Shown here in pieces: positions 33,374 through 43,949 of a DNA stretch of 64,000 bases. The notes beneath the pieces were generated by a model. The model had not been told where the DNA came from and searched no databases. It saw only the letters and a list, made by a program, of their open reading frames with translations. Made by a program: the position numbers and the translations under genes. Origin of the DNA: Methylococcus sp. Mc7 (lineage in GTDB: Bacteria > Pseudomonadota > Gammaproteobacteria > Methylococcales > Methylococcaceae); contig NZ_CP079095.1 of the NCBI RefSeq assembly GCF_019285515.1, positions 2,111,501-2,175,500 on the forward strand, written 5' to 3'. The stretch's first letter is position 1, and each line of letters begins with the position of its first letter.

Positions 33374-35158
33374 ATGTCGGACTCCAGTGCCATCGAGGCG
33401 GGAGCGGGCCAGGGCCACTCCGATCTCTACGCCGGCCGGTTCCCCGTCGACGCCCGGGTCCGGGTACTCGCCCGGCGCTTCCCGCCCTATCATCGCGATT
33501 CTCCCTGCCTCGCCATCCTCGACCGCTTTCTGCACGATCCCGCGCTGGCGGCCGCGGCGGTGGTCGACGACGACATGCGGCCGGTGGGCCTGATCGACCG
33601 CTATTCGCTGGTGGAGCAGTTCCTCCATCCGTACAGCCGGGACCTCTACCACAAGCGCTCCATCGCCGCGTTCATGGATCCCAGGCCGGTCATCGTGGAT
33701 GCCGATTCCAGCATCGACGACCTCTCCCGGATCATCATCGACGCCGGCATGCGGCACATGGTCAGCGGTTTCATCGTCACCGAGGGCGGCGTCTATCTGG
33801 GCATCGGCAGCGGGCACGACCTGTTCGAGGAGGTCGCCAACCGCAAGCAGAACCATCTGCACTATCTGGCGCATTACGACCAGCTCACCGGCCTGCCGAA
33901 CCGTCTGCTGTTGAACGACCGTCTCAAGCGCGCCTGTCTGCGGGGTGAGCGCGGGGGATACCGGATCGCGCTGCTGTTCATCGACCTCGACCGTTTCAAG
34001 CTGGTCAACGATACCCTGGGGCATGCGGCGGGCGACCAGTTGCTGCAAGGGGTGGCCGGCCGTTTCTCTGCCTGCGTGCGCAAAGTGGATACCGTGGCGC
34101 GCCTCGGCGGAGACGAATTCACGGTGTTGCTGGAGCCGGTGCAGGGGTGGGACGAAGCGCTGGCGGCGGCATCCAAGCTGGTGCAGAGCCTCGAACGGCC
34201 GTTCCAGATCCAGAACCAGGAGATTACGACTTCGGCAAGCATCGGCGTCGTCCTGTTCCCCGAACACGACACGACGGTCGAAGGCTTGATGCGCAAGGCC
34301 GACGCGGCCATGTACCACGCCAAGCGCGAAGGGCGTAACCGGCTCGCGCTGTTCACGGAGGAAATGAATTCGACCGTGGTCGAGCGCGTCACGCTCGAGT
34401 CATGCCTGAATACGGCGCTGGAAAAGGGAGAGTTCCACTGCTATTTCCAGCCCCAGATGGCGACGGCGGACAACCGCCTCGTCGGCGTCGAGGTGCTGCT
34501 GCGCTGGATCAATCCCACGCTGGGGGTAGTGCCACCCGTGAAATTCATTCCGGTGGCGGAGGAGACCGGCCTGATTCTCCCACTCGGCCTGTGGGTGCTC
34601 GAGACGGCCTGTGCGCAGCAGGTCCGGTGGCTTTCCCAGGGGCTGCCGCCTTTGCGGATGGCCGTGAACATCTCGGCCTTGCAGTTCAGGAACCGGGATT
34701 TCTGTGACCAGGTCCGCGCGATCGTGCAAAAGACCGGCATCCGCCCGGAGCACCTGGAACTGGAACTGACCGAGAGCGCGGTGATGGCGGACGCGGAAAA
34801 CTCGGTCGGCATCCTCCGGGAGCTGCGCGATTCCGGCATTCGCCTCGCCATCGACGATTTCGGCACCGGCTATTCGAGCCTGAGCTATCTCAGGAGGTTT
34901 CCGCTCGACCGTCTCAAGATCGACCGCTCCTTCGTCAGCGGGATCGAGCGGATCGCCGCCAATGAACTCATCGTCAAGGCCATCGTCGCGCTGGGCGGGA
35001 GCTTGGGACTGGACGTCATCGCCGAAGGCGTGGAAACCGCGGAGGAACTGGAGCGCATCAAACGCAGCGGTTGCAGCGAATACCAGGGCTTCCGGCTGTC
35101 GGAGCCGCTCACCGCGGAGGATTTCGCGCGCTGGTTCGAAAATTCCCGGTCCATCTGA
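33374..35158 (+). CDS. CBS-GGDEF-EAL c-di-GMP enzyme
   Basis: The 594-residue cytoplasmic protein has a pair of CBS-like units in residues ~20-155 ([36 protein letters not shown]), a GGDEF domain with RKVD I-site and LGGDEF, and an EAL domain. The EAL signature reads EVL (VGVEVLLRW), but [23 protein letters not shown] and AEGVET are all kept. Both synthesis and breakdown of c-di-GMP are therefore possible, with a likely nucleotide-sensing input. There are no membrane segments. The gene stands alone 88 bp before cobU. Confidence 0.9.
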   Translation: MSDSSAIEAGAGQGHSDLYAGRFPVDARVRVLARRFPPYHRDSPCLAILDRFLHDPALAAAAVVDDDMRPVGLIDRYSLVEQFLHPYSRDLYHKRSIAAFMDPRPVIVDADSSIDDLSRIIIDAGMRHMVSGFIVTEGGVYLGIGSGHDLFEEVANRKQNHLHYLAHYDQLTGLPNRLLLNDRLKRACLRGERGGYRIALLFIDLDRFKLVNDTLGHAAGDQLLQGVAGRFSACVRKVDTVARLGGDEFTVLLEPVQGWDEALAAASKLVQSLERPFQIQNQEITTSASIGVVLFPEHDTTVEGLMRKADAAMYHAKREGRNRLALFTEEMNSTVVERVTLESCLNTALEKGEFHCYFQPQMATADNRLVGVEVLLRWINPTLGVVPPVKFIPVAEETGLILPLGLWVLETACAQQVRWLSQGLPPLRMAVNISALQFRNRDFCDQVRAIVQKTGIRPEHLELELTESAVMADAENSVGILRELRDSGIRLAIDDFGTGYSSLSYLRRFPLDRLKIDRSFVSGIERIAANELIVKAIVALGGSLGLDVIAEGVETAEELERIKRSGCSEYQGFRLSEPLTAEDFARWFENSRSI

Positions 35159-35245
35159 GCGTCGTCCGCGGTCCCAGTCCGCCTGAGCCCTTACAATGGG
35201 CCATGCGGCGGGCATCGCCGCCGGATCGGAAAATAAGACGAACGC

Positions 35246-35761
35246 ATGAAGGAATTGATACTGGGCGGCGCGCGCTCGGGGAAGAGCCGCCACGCCGAAC
35301 AGCGCGCCTTGCTGTCGGGACTGGAGGTCGTGTATCTCGCGACCGCCATGGCGGGCGATGCCGAAATGGCGGCGCGTATCGGCGGCCACCGGGCGAGGCG
35401 TCCCGAATCCTGGCTGACCGTGGAGGAGCCGCTGGCGCTCGCCGCCAGCCTGGAGGAGAACGCCGGCCCCGGCCGGTTCGTCCTGGTGGACTGCCTGACG
35501 CTCTGGCTCAGCAATCTGCTGGCCGAGGGCGAGGACGTGTTCCGGCGCGAACGGCAGGCGCTGCTGCGGGTGCTGCCGGGTTTGCCGGGCCCGGTCTGCC
35601 TCGTCAGCAACGAAGTCGGCCACGGCATCGTGCCCGTCAATCCGCTGGCGCGCCGTTTCGTCGACGAGGCCGGCTGGCTGCATCAGGAACTCGCCGCGCA
35701 GTGCGACCGGGTGGTATGGATTGCCGCCGGCCTGCCCCAGGTGCTGAAGGGGACCTCATGA
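35246..35761 (+). CDS. cobU: Adenosylcobinamide kinase / guanylyltransferase
   Basis: A 171-residue protein with P-loop [15 protein letters not shown] at the N-terminus, [15 protein letters not shown] and [11 protein letters not shown], all characteristic of CobU/CobP. It phosphorylates adenosylcobinamide and transfers GMP to give GDP-cobinamide, activating the lower-ligand attachment site. It is the first gene of a four-gene operon; its stop overlaps the cobT start (ATGA). The gap before it is only 87 bp and I see no cobalamin riboswitch there. Confidence 0.95.
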   Translation: MKELILGGARSGKSRHAEQRALLSGLEVVYLATAMAGDAEMAARIGGHRARRPESWLTVEEPLALAASLEENAGPGRFVLVDCLTLWLSNLLAEGEDVFRRERQALLRVLPGLPGPVCLVSNEVGHGIVPVNPLARRFVDEAGWLHQELAAQCDRVVWIAAGLPQVLKGTS

Positions 35762-36798
35762 GCCGGATAGTCCCCGATTTCGCGCCGCCCTGCGCCGAAA
35801 CCTTCCACCGGGCCTTGCGGCGCCAGGCCGAACTCACCAAGCCGCCGGGATCGCTGGGGCGTCTGGAAAACCTGGCGGTACGCCTGGCCGCCATGCAGGG
35901 GAGCGAGCGTCCGTCGCTGGAGCGGATCTGGATCAGCGTGTTCGCCGGCGACCATGGCGTCGCCGAGGAGGGCGTTTCCGCCTATCCCCAGTCGGTCACG
36001 CGGGAGATGTGCCGTGTGTTCGTGGCGGGAGGCGCCGCCATCAGCGTCTTGGCGCGGCAGATCGGCGCGGTGCTGGAGGTGGTCGACGCCGGTGTCGCCG
36101 GGCCGCTCGCAAGTCCCGGCATCGTCGACGGCCGCGCCGGGTCTGGCACCGCCAATTTCACCCGCGCGGCCGCCATGTCGGAATCCCAGCGCGACAGGGC
36201 GCTGGCGGCCGGCGCGGAAGCGGCCTCGCGCGCAAAGCGTTACGGGGCGCAGCTTTTCATCGGCGGCGAGATGGGCATCGCCAATACCACCTCCGCCGCG
36301 GCTCTCGCCTGCGCCCTGCTCGGCGTCGGGCCGGAGCGGCTGGCCGGTCCCGGCACCGGGCTCGACGGCGCCGGCGTCCGCCACAAATGCGAGGTGATCG
36401 AAACGGCCCTGCGGCTGCACGGGGAAGCGTTGCGCGATCCGGCGGAAATCCTCCGCCGCCTGGGGGGATTCGAGATCGCCGCGCTGATCGGCGCCTATCT
36501 CGCTGCCGCCGCGGCCTCGATTCCGGTGCTGGTCGACGGTTTCATCACCACGGTCGCCGCCCTGCTGGCGGTCCGCATGCAGCCGGCCTGCGCGGACTGG
36601 TTCCTCTACGCCCACCGCTCGGCCGAGCCGGGCCATCGCCTGGTGCTGGAGGCGCTGGGCGGGGAGCCGCTGATCGATCTGGGCATGCGGCTGGGCGAAG
36701 GCAGCGGGGCGGCGGTGGCCGTGCCGCTCTTGCGGGCGGCCTGCGCCCTGCACAACGAGATGGCGACTTTCGCCGAGGCCGGGGTGTCGGGCGGATGA
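35758..36798 (+). CDS. cobT: Nicotinate-nucleotide-dimethylbenzimidazole phosphoribosyltransferase
   Basis: From ATG 35758 the 346-residue enzyme has [42 protein letters not shown] and the catalytic Glu region [15 protein letters not shown] at the C-terminus, all typical of CobT. It makes alpha-ribazole phosphate from dimethylbenzimidazole and nicotinate mononucleotide. An open frame continues upstream through cobU in another frame, but the 4-bp overlap with cobU fixes the start. Length is normal. Confidence 0.95.
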   Translation: MSRIVPDFAPPCAETFHRALRRQAELTKPPGSLGRLENLAVRLAAMQGSERPSLERIWISVFAGDHGVAEEGVSAYPQSVTREMCRVFVAGGAAISVLARQIGAVLEVVDAGVAGPLASPGIVDGRAGSGTANFTRAAAMSESQRDRALAAGAEAASRAKRYGAQLFIGGEMGIANTTSAAALACALLGVGPERLAGPGTGLDGAGVRHKCEVIETALRLHGEALRDPAEILRRLGGFEIAALIGAYLAAAAASIPVLVDGFITTVAALLAVRMQPACADWFLYAHRSAEPGHRLVLEALGGEPLIDLGMRLGEGSGAAVAVPLLRAACALHNEMATFAEAGVSGG

Positions 36799-37388
36799 GC
36801 CGCGTCACCATCGATCTGCTGCGGCACGGGGAGGTCGATGGCGGCCTGTGCCTGGGCCGGGGATGCGACGTTCCCCTCAATGCCCGGGGCTGGTTGCAGT
36901 TGCGAGCGATGCTGCCGGAGCGTCCGCCCTGGACAGGCATCGCCACATCGCCGCTCCGGCGGTGTGCCGAATTCGCCGGCGAGCTGGCCGGACGGCTCGG
37001 CCTGGAGCTCCGGGTCGACGAGCGCTTCAGCGAACTGGGCTTCGGCGAATGGGAAGGCAGGCCCTGGTCGGAATTGTACGATCGCCACGGCGAGCAATTG
37101 TTGGACTTCCAGCGCCGCCCGGACTGGAACCCCGCTCTGGACGGCGAGCATTACCCGGATTTCGAGCGCCGCGTGGCCGCGGCCTGGGAGGACTTGCTGG
37201 GCCTGCCCGGCGAGCGGCACTGGCTGGTGGTGACCCACGCCGGCACCATCCGCGCCATCCTGCGCCGGGTGCTGGAGTTCCCCACGACTCGCCTGTTCGG
37301 GATCGACGTTCCCCCTGCCTGCCTGAGCCGCATCGTCCGCGACGGCGAGGATGCGCCGCGGCTGGTGTTTCACGGAGGCCGGCCTTGA
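36795..37388 (+). CDS. cobC: Alpha-ribazole phosphatase (histidine phosphatase family)
   Basis: A 197-residue histidine phosphatase with [12 protein letters not shown] (catalytic His), [12 protein letters not shown], a [10 protein letters not shown] segment and [13 protein letters not shown] (second His). In this operon it should remove phosphate from alpha-ribazole phosphate or from adenosylcobalamin phosphate. It overlaps cobT by ATGA at its start and cobS by TTGA at its end. Other members of the family act on sugars, but the context is decisive. Confidence 0.9.
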   Translation: MSRVTIDLLRHGEVDGGLCLGRGCDVPLNARGWLQLRAMLPERPPWTGIATSPLRRCAEFAGELAGRLGLELRVDERFSELGFGEWEGRPWSELYDRHGEQLLDFQRRPDWNPALDGEHYPDFERRVAAAWEDLLGLPGERHWLVVTHAGTIRAILRRVLEFPTTRLFGIDVPPACLSRIVRDGEDAPRLVFHGGRP

Positions 37389-38104
37389 ACCTCTCGCCTT
37401 TCTGGCTGGCGGTGCAGTTCCTGACCCGTCTGCCGGTGCCGCGCGCTGTGGACTTCTCCCCGCGCGCTCTGGGCCGGTCGGTCGTGTTCTATCCCGCGGT
37501 GGGGCTGTTGATCGGCGCGATCCTGCTGGCCGCCCGGCTGCTGCTGCAGGATGCCGGTCCCGCACTGGCTTCGGCCTTGGTATTGCTGGTCTGGGTACTC
37601 GTCACCGGCGGGCTGCACATCGACGGGCTCGCCGACAGTGCCGACGCCTGGGTGGGCGGCCACGGCGACGCGGAGCGCAGCCTGGAGATCATGAAGGATC
37701 CCCGCGCCGGGCCGATCGCCGTCGCCGCCGTCGTTCTACTGCTGCTGGTGAAATTCGGCGCCCTCGCCGAGCTGTCCGGCGGGTTGCCGCTGCTCATCGC
37801 CCCGCTGGCCGCGCGCGGCCTGGTTCCGGCCCTCTTGCTCACCACGCCCTATGTGCGCAAAGGCGGGCTGGGCAGTCCTTTGGCGGAGCATCTGCCGCGG
37901 CGGCCGGTCCTCTTCGCCGTGCTGTTCGCGGCGGCGGCGACGCTGGCGGCGCTCGGGCCCTGGCCGCTACTCGTGGCCGCGGCGGTCGCCTGGATACTGC
38001 GGGCCATGATGCTGCGGCGCCTCGGCGGCTGCACCGGCGACACCCTCGGCGCCGGCATCGAGATCGCCGAAGCCGCGGTGCTGGTGGCCGCCGCGCTGAC
38101 GTGA
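37385..38104 (+). CDS. cobS: Adenosylcobinamide-GDP ribazoletransferase
   Basis: A 239-residue membrane protein starting at TTG 37385 ([19 protein letters not shown]) whose start overlaps the cobC stop. GGLHIDGLADSADAW and GDAERSLEIMKDPRAGP are the CobS signature with the acidic metal-binding residues, followed by several membrane helices. It joins GDP-cobinamide and alpha-ribazole in the last step of cobalamin assembly. Its last ~138 bp overlap the end of the convergent transglutaminase gene. Confidence 0.93.
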   Translation: MNLSPFWLAVQFLTRLPVPRAVDFSPRALGRSVVFYPAVGLLIGAILLAARLLLQDAGPALASALVLLVWVLVTGGLHIDGLADSADAWVGGHGDAERSLEIMKDPRAGPIAVAAVVLLLLVKFGALAELSGGLPLLIAPLAARGLVPALLLTTPYVRKGGLGSPLAEHLPRRPVLFAVLFAAAATLAALGPWPLLVAAAVAWILRAMMLRRLGGCTGDTLGAGIEIAEAAVLVAAALT

Positions 38105-40081
38105 CGGGATTTCCCGCCCCAGCGCCTTCAGGCGTTCGAGTGCGGCGGCTTGCGCTGGGCCGCCGTAGCGGATGGCCAGGAACAGTGCAGTGAACCGGCC
38201 GAAGGGCTCGGCCAGGTCGGGCCGGGTTTGGGCGACGCGGGCCGCGAAATCGCGCATGCCTTCGGCGGGCGCGCGGACGAGTCCCTGGCGTTCGAGTTTT
38301 CCGGTGACCCGCAGATAGAGCCGCAGCGCCGGATCGGCGACGGTCCGGTCGCGCGGCCACAGCAGGGCGAAGGAGATCAGGGCGAGGAGCCCGAGCAGGC
38401 CGGTCAGCCAATAAACCAGGCGGTTCCAGTCGACGACCCCTAAGCGCTCCAGAAACCGGCCCTGGTTCTCCGGACCGTAGGCCAGCACCCACTGCACCCA
38501 GGCGTGGTCGACCGCGTCCCACATCAGGCCGGCCTCGCGCATCAGGCCGCGCAGGCTGGACAGCCGGTCCCCCAATGCCTGCGCCACCGGGCTGGCGAAC
38601 ACCACCGCACCGTCGGCGCCGGCCGCGAATTCCAGCTCGCGTTCGATACGCTCCGGCGCGACCGCGGCGGTGGGATCGAAGCGTGTCCAGCCGTTGCCGT
38701 CGAGCCAGATTTCCGCCCAGGCATGGGCGTCGGCCTGGGCGACTTCCAGGAAATGGCCCACCGGGTTCCAGTGTCCGCCCTGGTAGCCGGTGACCACCCG
38801 CGCCGGGACGCCGGCGACCCGCATCAAGTAGACGAAGGCGCCGGCGTAGTGTTCGCAGAAGCCGCGCCGGGTGTCGAACAGGAAGCCGGCGACCGGATCG
38901 CCCTCGATGGCCGGCGGACGCAGGGAATAGATGAACGGTTCCTCGCGGAAATGGCGCAGCGCCCTTTGTGCCAGGGCTTCGGCGGAAGGGTTCTCCAGCA
39001 GCCAGCCGTTGACCAGCTCCCGTACCCGTTCGTCGGGCATGCCGGGAATCTGCAAGGCGCGCCGCCGTTCGCCCTCGCTCAATGCGTCGAAAATCGCCGC
39101 CGGACGCGAAGACAGGACGTAGCGCCGGCGCTCGCGGATCGGTTCCGCGGCCAGGAGGAAACCGTCCTCGGCGCACGTCAGTTCGGCCGGGAAGGTTTCC
39201 GCCGTCTCCAGCGGAAACACCCAGCGCCGCCGTTGCGGCTCCAGGGTGAGGGCATAGCGGTAGCTTGCTCCGGCCGTTTGCGGCGGCCGCCGGGCCGGGA
39301 GCGGTTCGTCGTAGCCGGCGGTCCAGCGGCGGCCGTCGTACTGCCAGAACACCGGGCCGCGCCAGTAGCGCTCCTGCGGCGGCGGCAGGGCGCCCTCGAA
39401 GTCGACGCGGAAGGCGGTTTCCCGCGACAGCCCGAGCCGGCTGATCGCGCCGGGCTCCATGGAGTCGCTCAAGCCGGTCCGGCCGGCCGGTTCATCCTCC
39501 GGCAGCTTCCACAAAGGGCCGGCGATGCGAGGCAGGAACAGGAACAGCACCACCATGACCGGGATCGCCTGCATCACCATCTTCGCACCGAGGCGCAGCC
39601 GGCCGGCGAGGCTGAGGCTCTCCCCGCCGTTCAAGCCGATCAGGCAGCTCATCAGCAGCGTGACAACCCCTAAGGTATAGGCGGCGATGGGGATGCTCTG
39701 GGAGAACAGGTATTCGGTGACGGCGACGAACAGCGCCAGGTAGACCACCAGGTACAGGTCGCGCAGGCTGCGCATCTCCAGCAGCTTGAGGCCCAACCCG
39801 ACCAGGAACAGGGCGGTGCCGCCCTCCCGTCCGTAGAACTTGTGGAAGTGCAGATAAACCAGCCCCGCCCCGGCCAGGGTCAGCAGGAACAGGCTGATTC
39901 GCGAAGGCAGGGGCGCCTTGCGGTAAAGCGCCGCCAGGCGCCAGCCGCAGGCCAGCCAGACGAAACCGGGGATGTCGAGCGGCAGGTCGGCCGCATGCGG
40001 CGTCACCACCAGCGCCAGGGCCGCGCACAGCAGCGGCAGGGTGCGCAGGAGGAGTTCGGGGGGCAGGGGCGGAGGAGGCAT
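37967..40081 (-). CDS. Transglutaminase-like membrane protein (TgpA/DUF3488)
   Basis: From ATG 40081 the 704-residue protein has five to six N-terminal membrane segments (DUF3488), a periplasmic transglutaminase core with the triad in RRGFCEHYAGAFV (Cys), DAHAWAEIWL (His) and GWTRFDPTAAV (Asp), another membrane segment (WLTGLLGLLALISFALLWP) and a DUF4129-like tail. It belongs to the moxR-DUF58-tgpA set, thought to act in envelope homeostasis. The C-terminal ~45 residues (from EIPSRQRGGHQHRG) overlap cobS and look unlike the family; the true stop may have been lost by a small insertion. Confidence 0.88.
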   Translation of the reverse strand: MPPPPLPPELLLRTLPLLCAALALVVTPHAADLPLDIPGFVWLACGWRLAALYRKAPLPSRISLFLLTLAGAGLVYLHFHKFYGREGGTALFLVGLGLKLLEMRSLRDLYLVVYLALFVAVTEYLFSQSIPIAAYTLGVVTLLMSCLIGLNGGESLSLAGRLRLGAKMVMQAIPVMVVLFLFLPRIAGPLWKLPEDEPAGRTGLSDSMEPGAISRLGLSRETAFRVDFEGALPPPQERYWRGPVFWQYDGRRWTAGYDEPLPARRPPQTAGASYRYALTLEPQRRRWVFPLETAETFPAELTCAEDGFLLAAEPIRERRRYVLSSRPAAIFDALSEGERRRALQIPGMPDERVRELVNGWLLENPSAEALAQRALRHFREEPFIYSLRPPAIEGDPVAGFLFDTRRGFCEHYAGAFVYLMRVAGVPARVVTGYQGGHWNPVGHFLEVAQADAHAWAEIWLDGNGWTRFDPTAAVAPERIERELEFAAGADGAVVFASPVAQALGDRLSSLRGLMREAGLMWDAVDHAWVQWVLAYGPENQGRFLERLGVVDWNRLVYWLTGLLGLLALISFALLWPRDRTVADPALRLYLRVTGKLERQGLVRAPAEGMRDFAARVAQTRPDLAEPFGRFTALFLAIRYGGPAQAAALERLKALGREIPSRQRGGHQHRGFGDLDAGAEGVAGAAAEAPQHHGPQYPGDRRGHE

Positions 40082-40123
40082 GCGCCGGAACGGTCTGTTA
40101 CAGCGTTTGCAGGGCTGTTCGGA

Positions 40124-40282
40124 TACTAAGCGTAAAGAAATGAATGTCGCATCGCTCGTCATTCCGGCATGGATTGCCGGAATCCAGAAGCCAGGGATGG
40201 CAAGGCCGATACGTCCATGTAACCTGGACCTCGGCACTCCCTGCCGAGGTGACGAATGACTTTTCTTCCTTAACGCTTAGTA
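40124..40282. repeat. Fold-back MITE with nested stems
   Basis: A 159-bp element has 10-bp perfect terminal inverted repeats (TACTAAGCGT at 40124-40133; inverse at 40273-40282). Inside are GTCATTC (40158-40164)/GAATGAC (40254-40260), a perfect 9-bp hairpin at 40161-40183 (ATTCCGGCA/TGCCGGAAT), CCAGG (40191)/CCTGG (40223), and a second perfect 9-bp hairpin at 40228-40250 (ACCTCGGCA/TGCCGAGGT). It codes for nothing convincing. It lies between the transglutaminase gene and the nucleotidyltransferase gene. Confidence 0.75.
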
Positions 40283-40324
40283 TGCGTATGGAGGTCCGGA
40301 AGGTAGTTATGGAGGGTATTCCAC

Positions 40325-40615
40325 TCAAACCGGCCTAGCCTCCGCAAGCACGGTTGCGCGAAATTTTTCGGGTATCGCCTTCGGCGTCAGCACGTCTACC
40401 GGTACGCCCAGCAACTGCAACAGTTCGTGCCGGATAGCCCCGATGTCGAACAAGGTGGTTTCCGGGGTGGGATCGATCAGAAGATCGAGGTCGCTGTTCT
40501 CGGTATCTTTTCCGTGGACGACCGATCCGAACACGCGAGGATTGACGGCGCGGTGCGCTTCCACGATGCGGCGGATGGTCTCCCTGTGGTTGTGTAAAGC
40601 GTCGGACGGTTTCAT
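40325..40615 (-). CDS. Minimal nucleotidyltransferase (MntA-like)
   Basis: From ATG 40615 the 96-residue protein carries the polymerase-beta signature VFGSVVHGKDTENSDLDLLID (GS-x10-DxD) and IRHELLQLLGVPVDVLTPKAIPEKFR. Such proteins usually pair with a HEPN RNase and act as antitoxins that AMPylate it. No HEPN gene is adjacent: DUF58 lies upstream and a MITE downstream. It is therefore a solitary antitoxin-like gene inserted within an otherwise conserved operon. A longer frame to 40702 overlaps DUF58 and is less likely. Confidence 0.85.
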   Translation of the reverse strand: MKPSDALHNHRETIRRIVEAHRAVNPRVFGSVVHGKDTENSDLDLLIDPTPETTLFDIGAIRHELLQLLGVPVDVLTPKAIPEKFRATVLAEARPV

Positions 40616-40649
40616 GGGTGAGGCCTCGGGTGCAGGCGTATCGGGCATT

Positions 40650-41615
40650 CTACAGTCCGAACAGCGCCAGCGCTTCCAGGCAGCGGGCCCGATGGGCTTC
40701 ACCCCGGCCTTTCTCGATCACGACGCCGGGCAGTCGCAGGCTGTAGGGCGTGCCCGCCGCCTCGGCGTCCAGCACCCAGCGGCACAGGCGGGACAGCCGG
40801 GCCTCGACGTCGGCGCCGGGCGTGTATTGCCAGTCCAGCGCCAGCTCCGCTGCCTCGCCGCCGGCGTACTGTTTGACGTGTACACCCTGGCCCTTCGCCA
40901 CCCCCTTCCAGTGGATGCGCTTCAGCGGATCGCCCGGCCGGTAGCCGGAGAAGCCGTAAAAATCCTCCTCCTCGCTGTGGCTTGGTCGCGCACCGTTGCC
41001 CGGCTCGGGAATCGCGGGCGGTTCGATCCCCGCGGGGGCGGGGCGGGGATAGACCAGGGCCCGCTGGCGCAGGTTGATCGGCGACCAGGCGCGGAACAGT
41101 CCCAGCGGGAACGAAGTATCGAAGGTCACCGTGGGCAGCGGCAGCCACCCGCGTTTCCCGGTGTCGGCGTGTAGCACCAGTGTCGCCGTGGATTCCGGTG
41201 CGACGTCGAAGCGGATCGTCGTTGCGGCGCTGGCAAGCCGGGCATTCAGGCCTAAGCGGTGGATGCGGGAAGGATTGTCCAGATGCAGTTCGAAGCGCGC
41301 CGGCTCTCCGGCGAACACCGGCGGCGCCTTGCCGCGGCGCACGCTCAGCCCCGCCAGGTTGCGGAACGCGTACAGCGTGGACTGCATGGCGATGCCGGCC
41401 AGCAGGAAGGTCAGGATGAAGGCCAGGTTGTTGCTGTAATTGATGGCGGCCAGGAACTGGATGGCCAGCAGCACGGCCAGTCCGAATCCGCGCCGGTTGG
41501 GCAGGATGAACACGCGCCGGTGGCTGAGGCGGATCGGCCCGTCCACCGCCTTCTCGCCCCTGAAGAAGCGGCGGAGGTCGAAGCGCTCCTTCCACTCCGT
41601 CGCCACGGAAATCAT
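40650..41615 (-). CDS. DUF58-family protein
   Basis: From ATG 41615 the 321-residue protein has two adjacent N-terminal membrane segments (FGLAVLLAIQFLAAINYSNN, LAFILTFLLAG), a beta-rich region, and the DUF58 core EDFYGFSGYRPGDPLKRIHWKG, where the (Y/F)xxGDxxxxIHW pattern is diagnostic, ending in a vWA-like segment. It works with MoxR AAA+ ATPases as membrane-linked complexes of unclear chemistry. It follows moxR by 13 bp on the same strand. Confidence 0.9.
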   Translation of the reverse strand: MISVATEWKERFDLRRFFRGEKAVDGPIRLSHRRVFILPNRRGFGLAVLLAIQFLAAINYSNNLAFILTFLLAGIAMQSTLYAFRNLAGLSVRRGKAPPVFAGEPARFELHLDNPSRIHRLGLNARLASAATTIRFDVAPESTATLVLHADTGKRGWLPLPTVTFDTSFPLGLFRAWSPINLRQRALVYPRPAPAGIEPPAIPEPGNGARPSHSEEEDFYGFSGYRPGDPLKRIHWKGVAKGQGVHVKQYAGGEAAELALDWQYTPGADVEARLSRLCRWVLDAEAAGTPYSLRLPGVVIEKGRGEAHRARCLEALALFGL

Positions 41616-41628
41616 CGCGCGCTCATCC

Positions 41629-42540
<912 letters not shown>

Positions 42541-42674
42541 GTATCGTGCAGAAAGATGGCGGATCGCCTGTCGGCATCCGCTCCATGGGAGTCAAGTAAA
42601 CGTAGGGCGGAACCGGCTCCTCGGGTTCCGCCGGAACGGACGACCTCTTCGTTCGGGTTGACAGCGGGCGGCCG

Positions 42675-43199
42675 TCAATATCCCGCCGGTCTCGGCGGGA
42701 ACCCTTTGAACAGTTTGTCCATCGCCTCCTGCATCAGCGCGGTGTTCTTCTGCGGATCGTCGGAGACGGTGTCCGTCGCGGTGCCGCGCCAGATCGGCTG
42801 TTTGGTCCGGCTATCGAACATGTCCACGATGATCGTGCCGACGGTGTATTTGATGACTTCGGACTGCGCCATACCCATGTGGCCGTAGCCGCCCCAGCCG
42901 CTGTAGAACGTATCCACCCGTTCCTGTTCCTGGGCCGTCACCTGGGCTCCCAGCGCCACGTCGCTGGGGCCCGCCGCCACCTTGCGCCAGCCTTTGGCGG
43001 AGAGCTGGGCGTCCACCATCTGGACTATCCTTTCCTCCATCAGGGGATTGCCGGTTTGCGGCGTCTTGATCCAGGCATAGGTCTTGTATTTCGAAAAATC
43101 CGCCACCGGGTCGTAGTCGGTGTGCACCTTGATGTCCAGGTCGGCGCAGGCGGCGGTCATCGCCAGGACGGCGCCGAGCAGGGCTCCTCGAATGTTCAT
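42675..43199 (-). CDS. DUF4136-family lipoprotein
   Basis: A 174-residue lipoprotein (lipobox region AVLAMTAACADL) with the DUF4136 pattern: VHTDYDPVADFSKYKTYAWI, VDAQLSAKGW, DVALGAQVTAQE, YTVGTIIVDMFDSRTKQPIWRGTATDTV and a C-terminal KLFKGFPP. These are outer-membrane lipoproteins of unknown function. TCAGGAGAAAA lies just before the ATG at 43199. It stands alone, facing away from moxR. Confidence 0.88.
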   Translation of the reverse strand: MNIRGALLGAVLAMTAACADLDIKVHTDYDPVADFSKYKTYAWIKTPQTGNPLMEERIVQMVDAQLSAKGWRKVAAGPSDVALGAQVTAQEQERVDTFYSGWGGYGHMGMAQSEVIKYTVGTIIVDMFDSRTKQPIWRGTATDTVSDDPQKNTALMQEAMDKLFKGFPPRPAGY

Positions 43200-43402
43200 G
43201 TTTTCTCCTGAAGGCGTGGCATTCCCCCGGTTCGGGGATGATCTGAGGTTATCATATCGTTTTGTAGAACATCGGAAGGATTTCCCTTGCGTTGCCGAAG
43301 CTTTTTTCTGCGGCCGTTGCGGCTAGAATGTCACGGCGAAAATATGCGTCCCGGAGGGTCCGGGGCGGGTCTCATCCTTATGGTTCGAGGGGGCGGAACA
43401 AC

Positions 43403-43822
43403 ATGAACATCAAGGCGATTGCGGCAGGGGCGATATTGGCGGCGGATATTTGCGGAACGCCGGCCGGCGCGGTGACGGCGGACGATTTCGTCATCCACGA
43501 TGCGAAGGATCTGGCGGATCTATGCGCGACGCAGCCCGCCGATCCGGCCCACGTCGCCGCTCTCCAGTTCTGCTACGGTTACATGCAGGGCGCGTACGAC
43601 TATTACCTGGCCGAGCGCCAGGGGCCCGATGTCGAGCACTTCGTCTGTCTGCCCAAGCCGGCGCCGTCCCGCGAGGAAGTCGCCCGCCTGTTCCTCGCCT
43701 GGCTCAAGGCGCATCCGGGGCACGACAAGGAAGCGGCCGTCGAAGTGCTGTTCCAGTTCGGCGCGGACAAATGGCCTTGCCCGGAGAAGAAAAAGGCCGC
43801 GACCTCCGAGCCCAAATCCTAA
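43403..43822 (+). CDS. Rap1a/Tai-like secreted protein
   Basis: From ATG 43403 the 139-residue protein has a signal peptide (cleavage near PAGAV), then a helical domain with paired Cys (LADLCATQPADPAHVAALQFCYGYMQGAYDYYL ... HFVCLP ... KWPC, split here). This resembles the Rap1a/Tai family, whose founding members are immunity proteins against type VI amidase effectors, though many relatives are solitary. No effector gene is adjacent. The length is typical. The start follows GAGGGGGCGG. Confidence 0.7.
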   Translation: MNIKAIAAGAILAADICGTPAGAVTADDFVIHDAKDLADLCATQPADPAHVAALQFCYGYMQGAYDYYLAERQGPDVEHFVCLPKPAPSREEVARLFLAWLKAHPGHDKEAAVEVLFQFGADKWPCPEKKKAATSEPKS

Positions 43823-43949
43823 AGGCCGTTCCCGCCGCTTCCGCCGGAGCGCGTCCTCGGCGCTCCGATGTCCCCGGCCGGTCCGTCTTCCGGGAACGGT
43901 CCGGCGGGCTTTCCATTTCCCATCCGCGATTGAGCAACCATTCCCACGT

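Noticed and set aside
35159-35245. Cobalamin riboswitch before cobU
   Set aside because: The 87-bp gap is too short for the usual ~200-base element and no B12-box-like sequence was seen.
36009-37388. Plus-strand frame of 459 codons spanning cobT and cobC
   Set aside because: Only the last 198 codons (cobC, from 36795) are real; the earlier part is out of frame with cobT.
43500-43949. N-terminal extension of the ArnT-like gene
   Set aside because: The frame is open but lies over the Rap1a-like gene in another frame and is Arg/Pro/Ser-rich. The membrane protein begins naturally at 43950.
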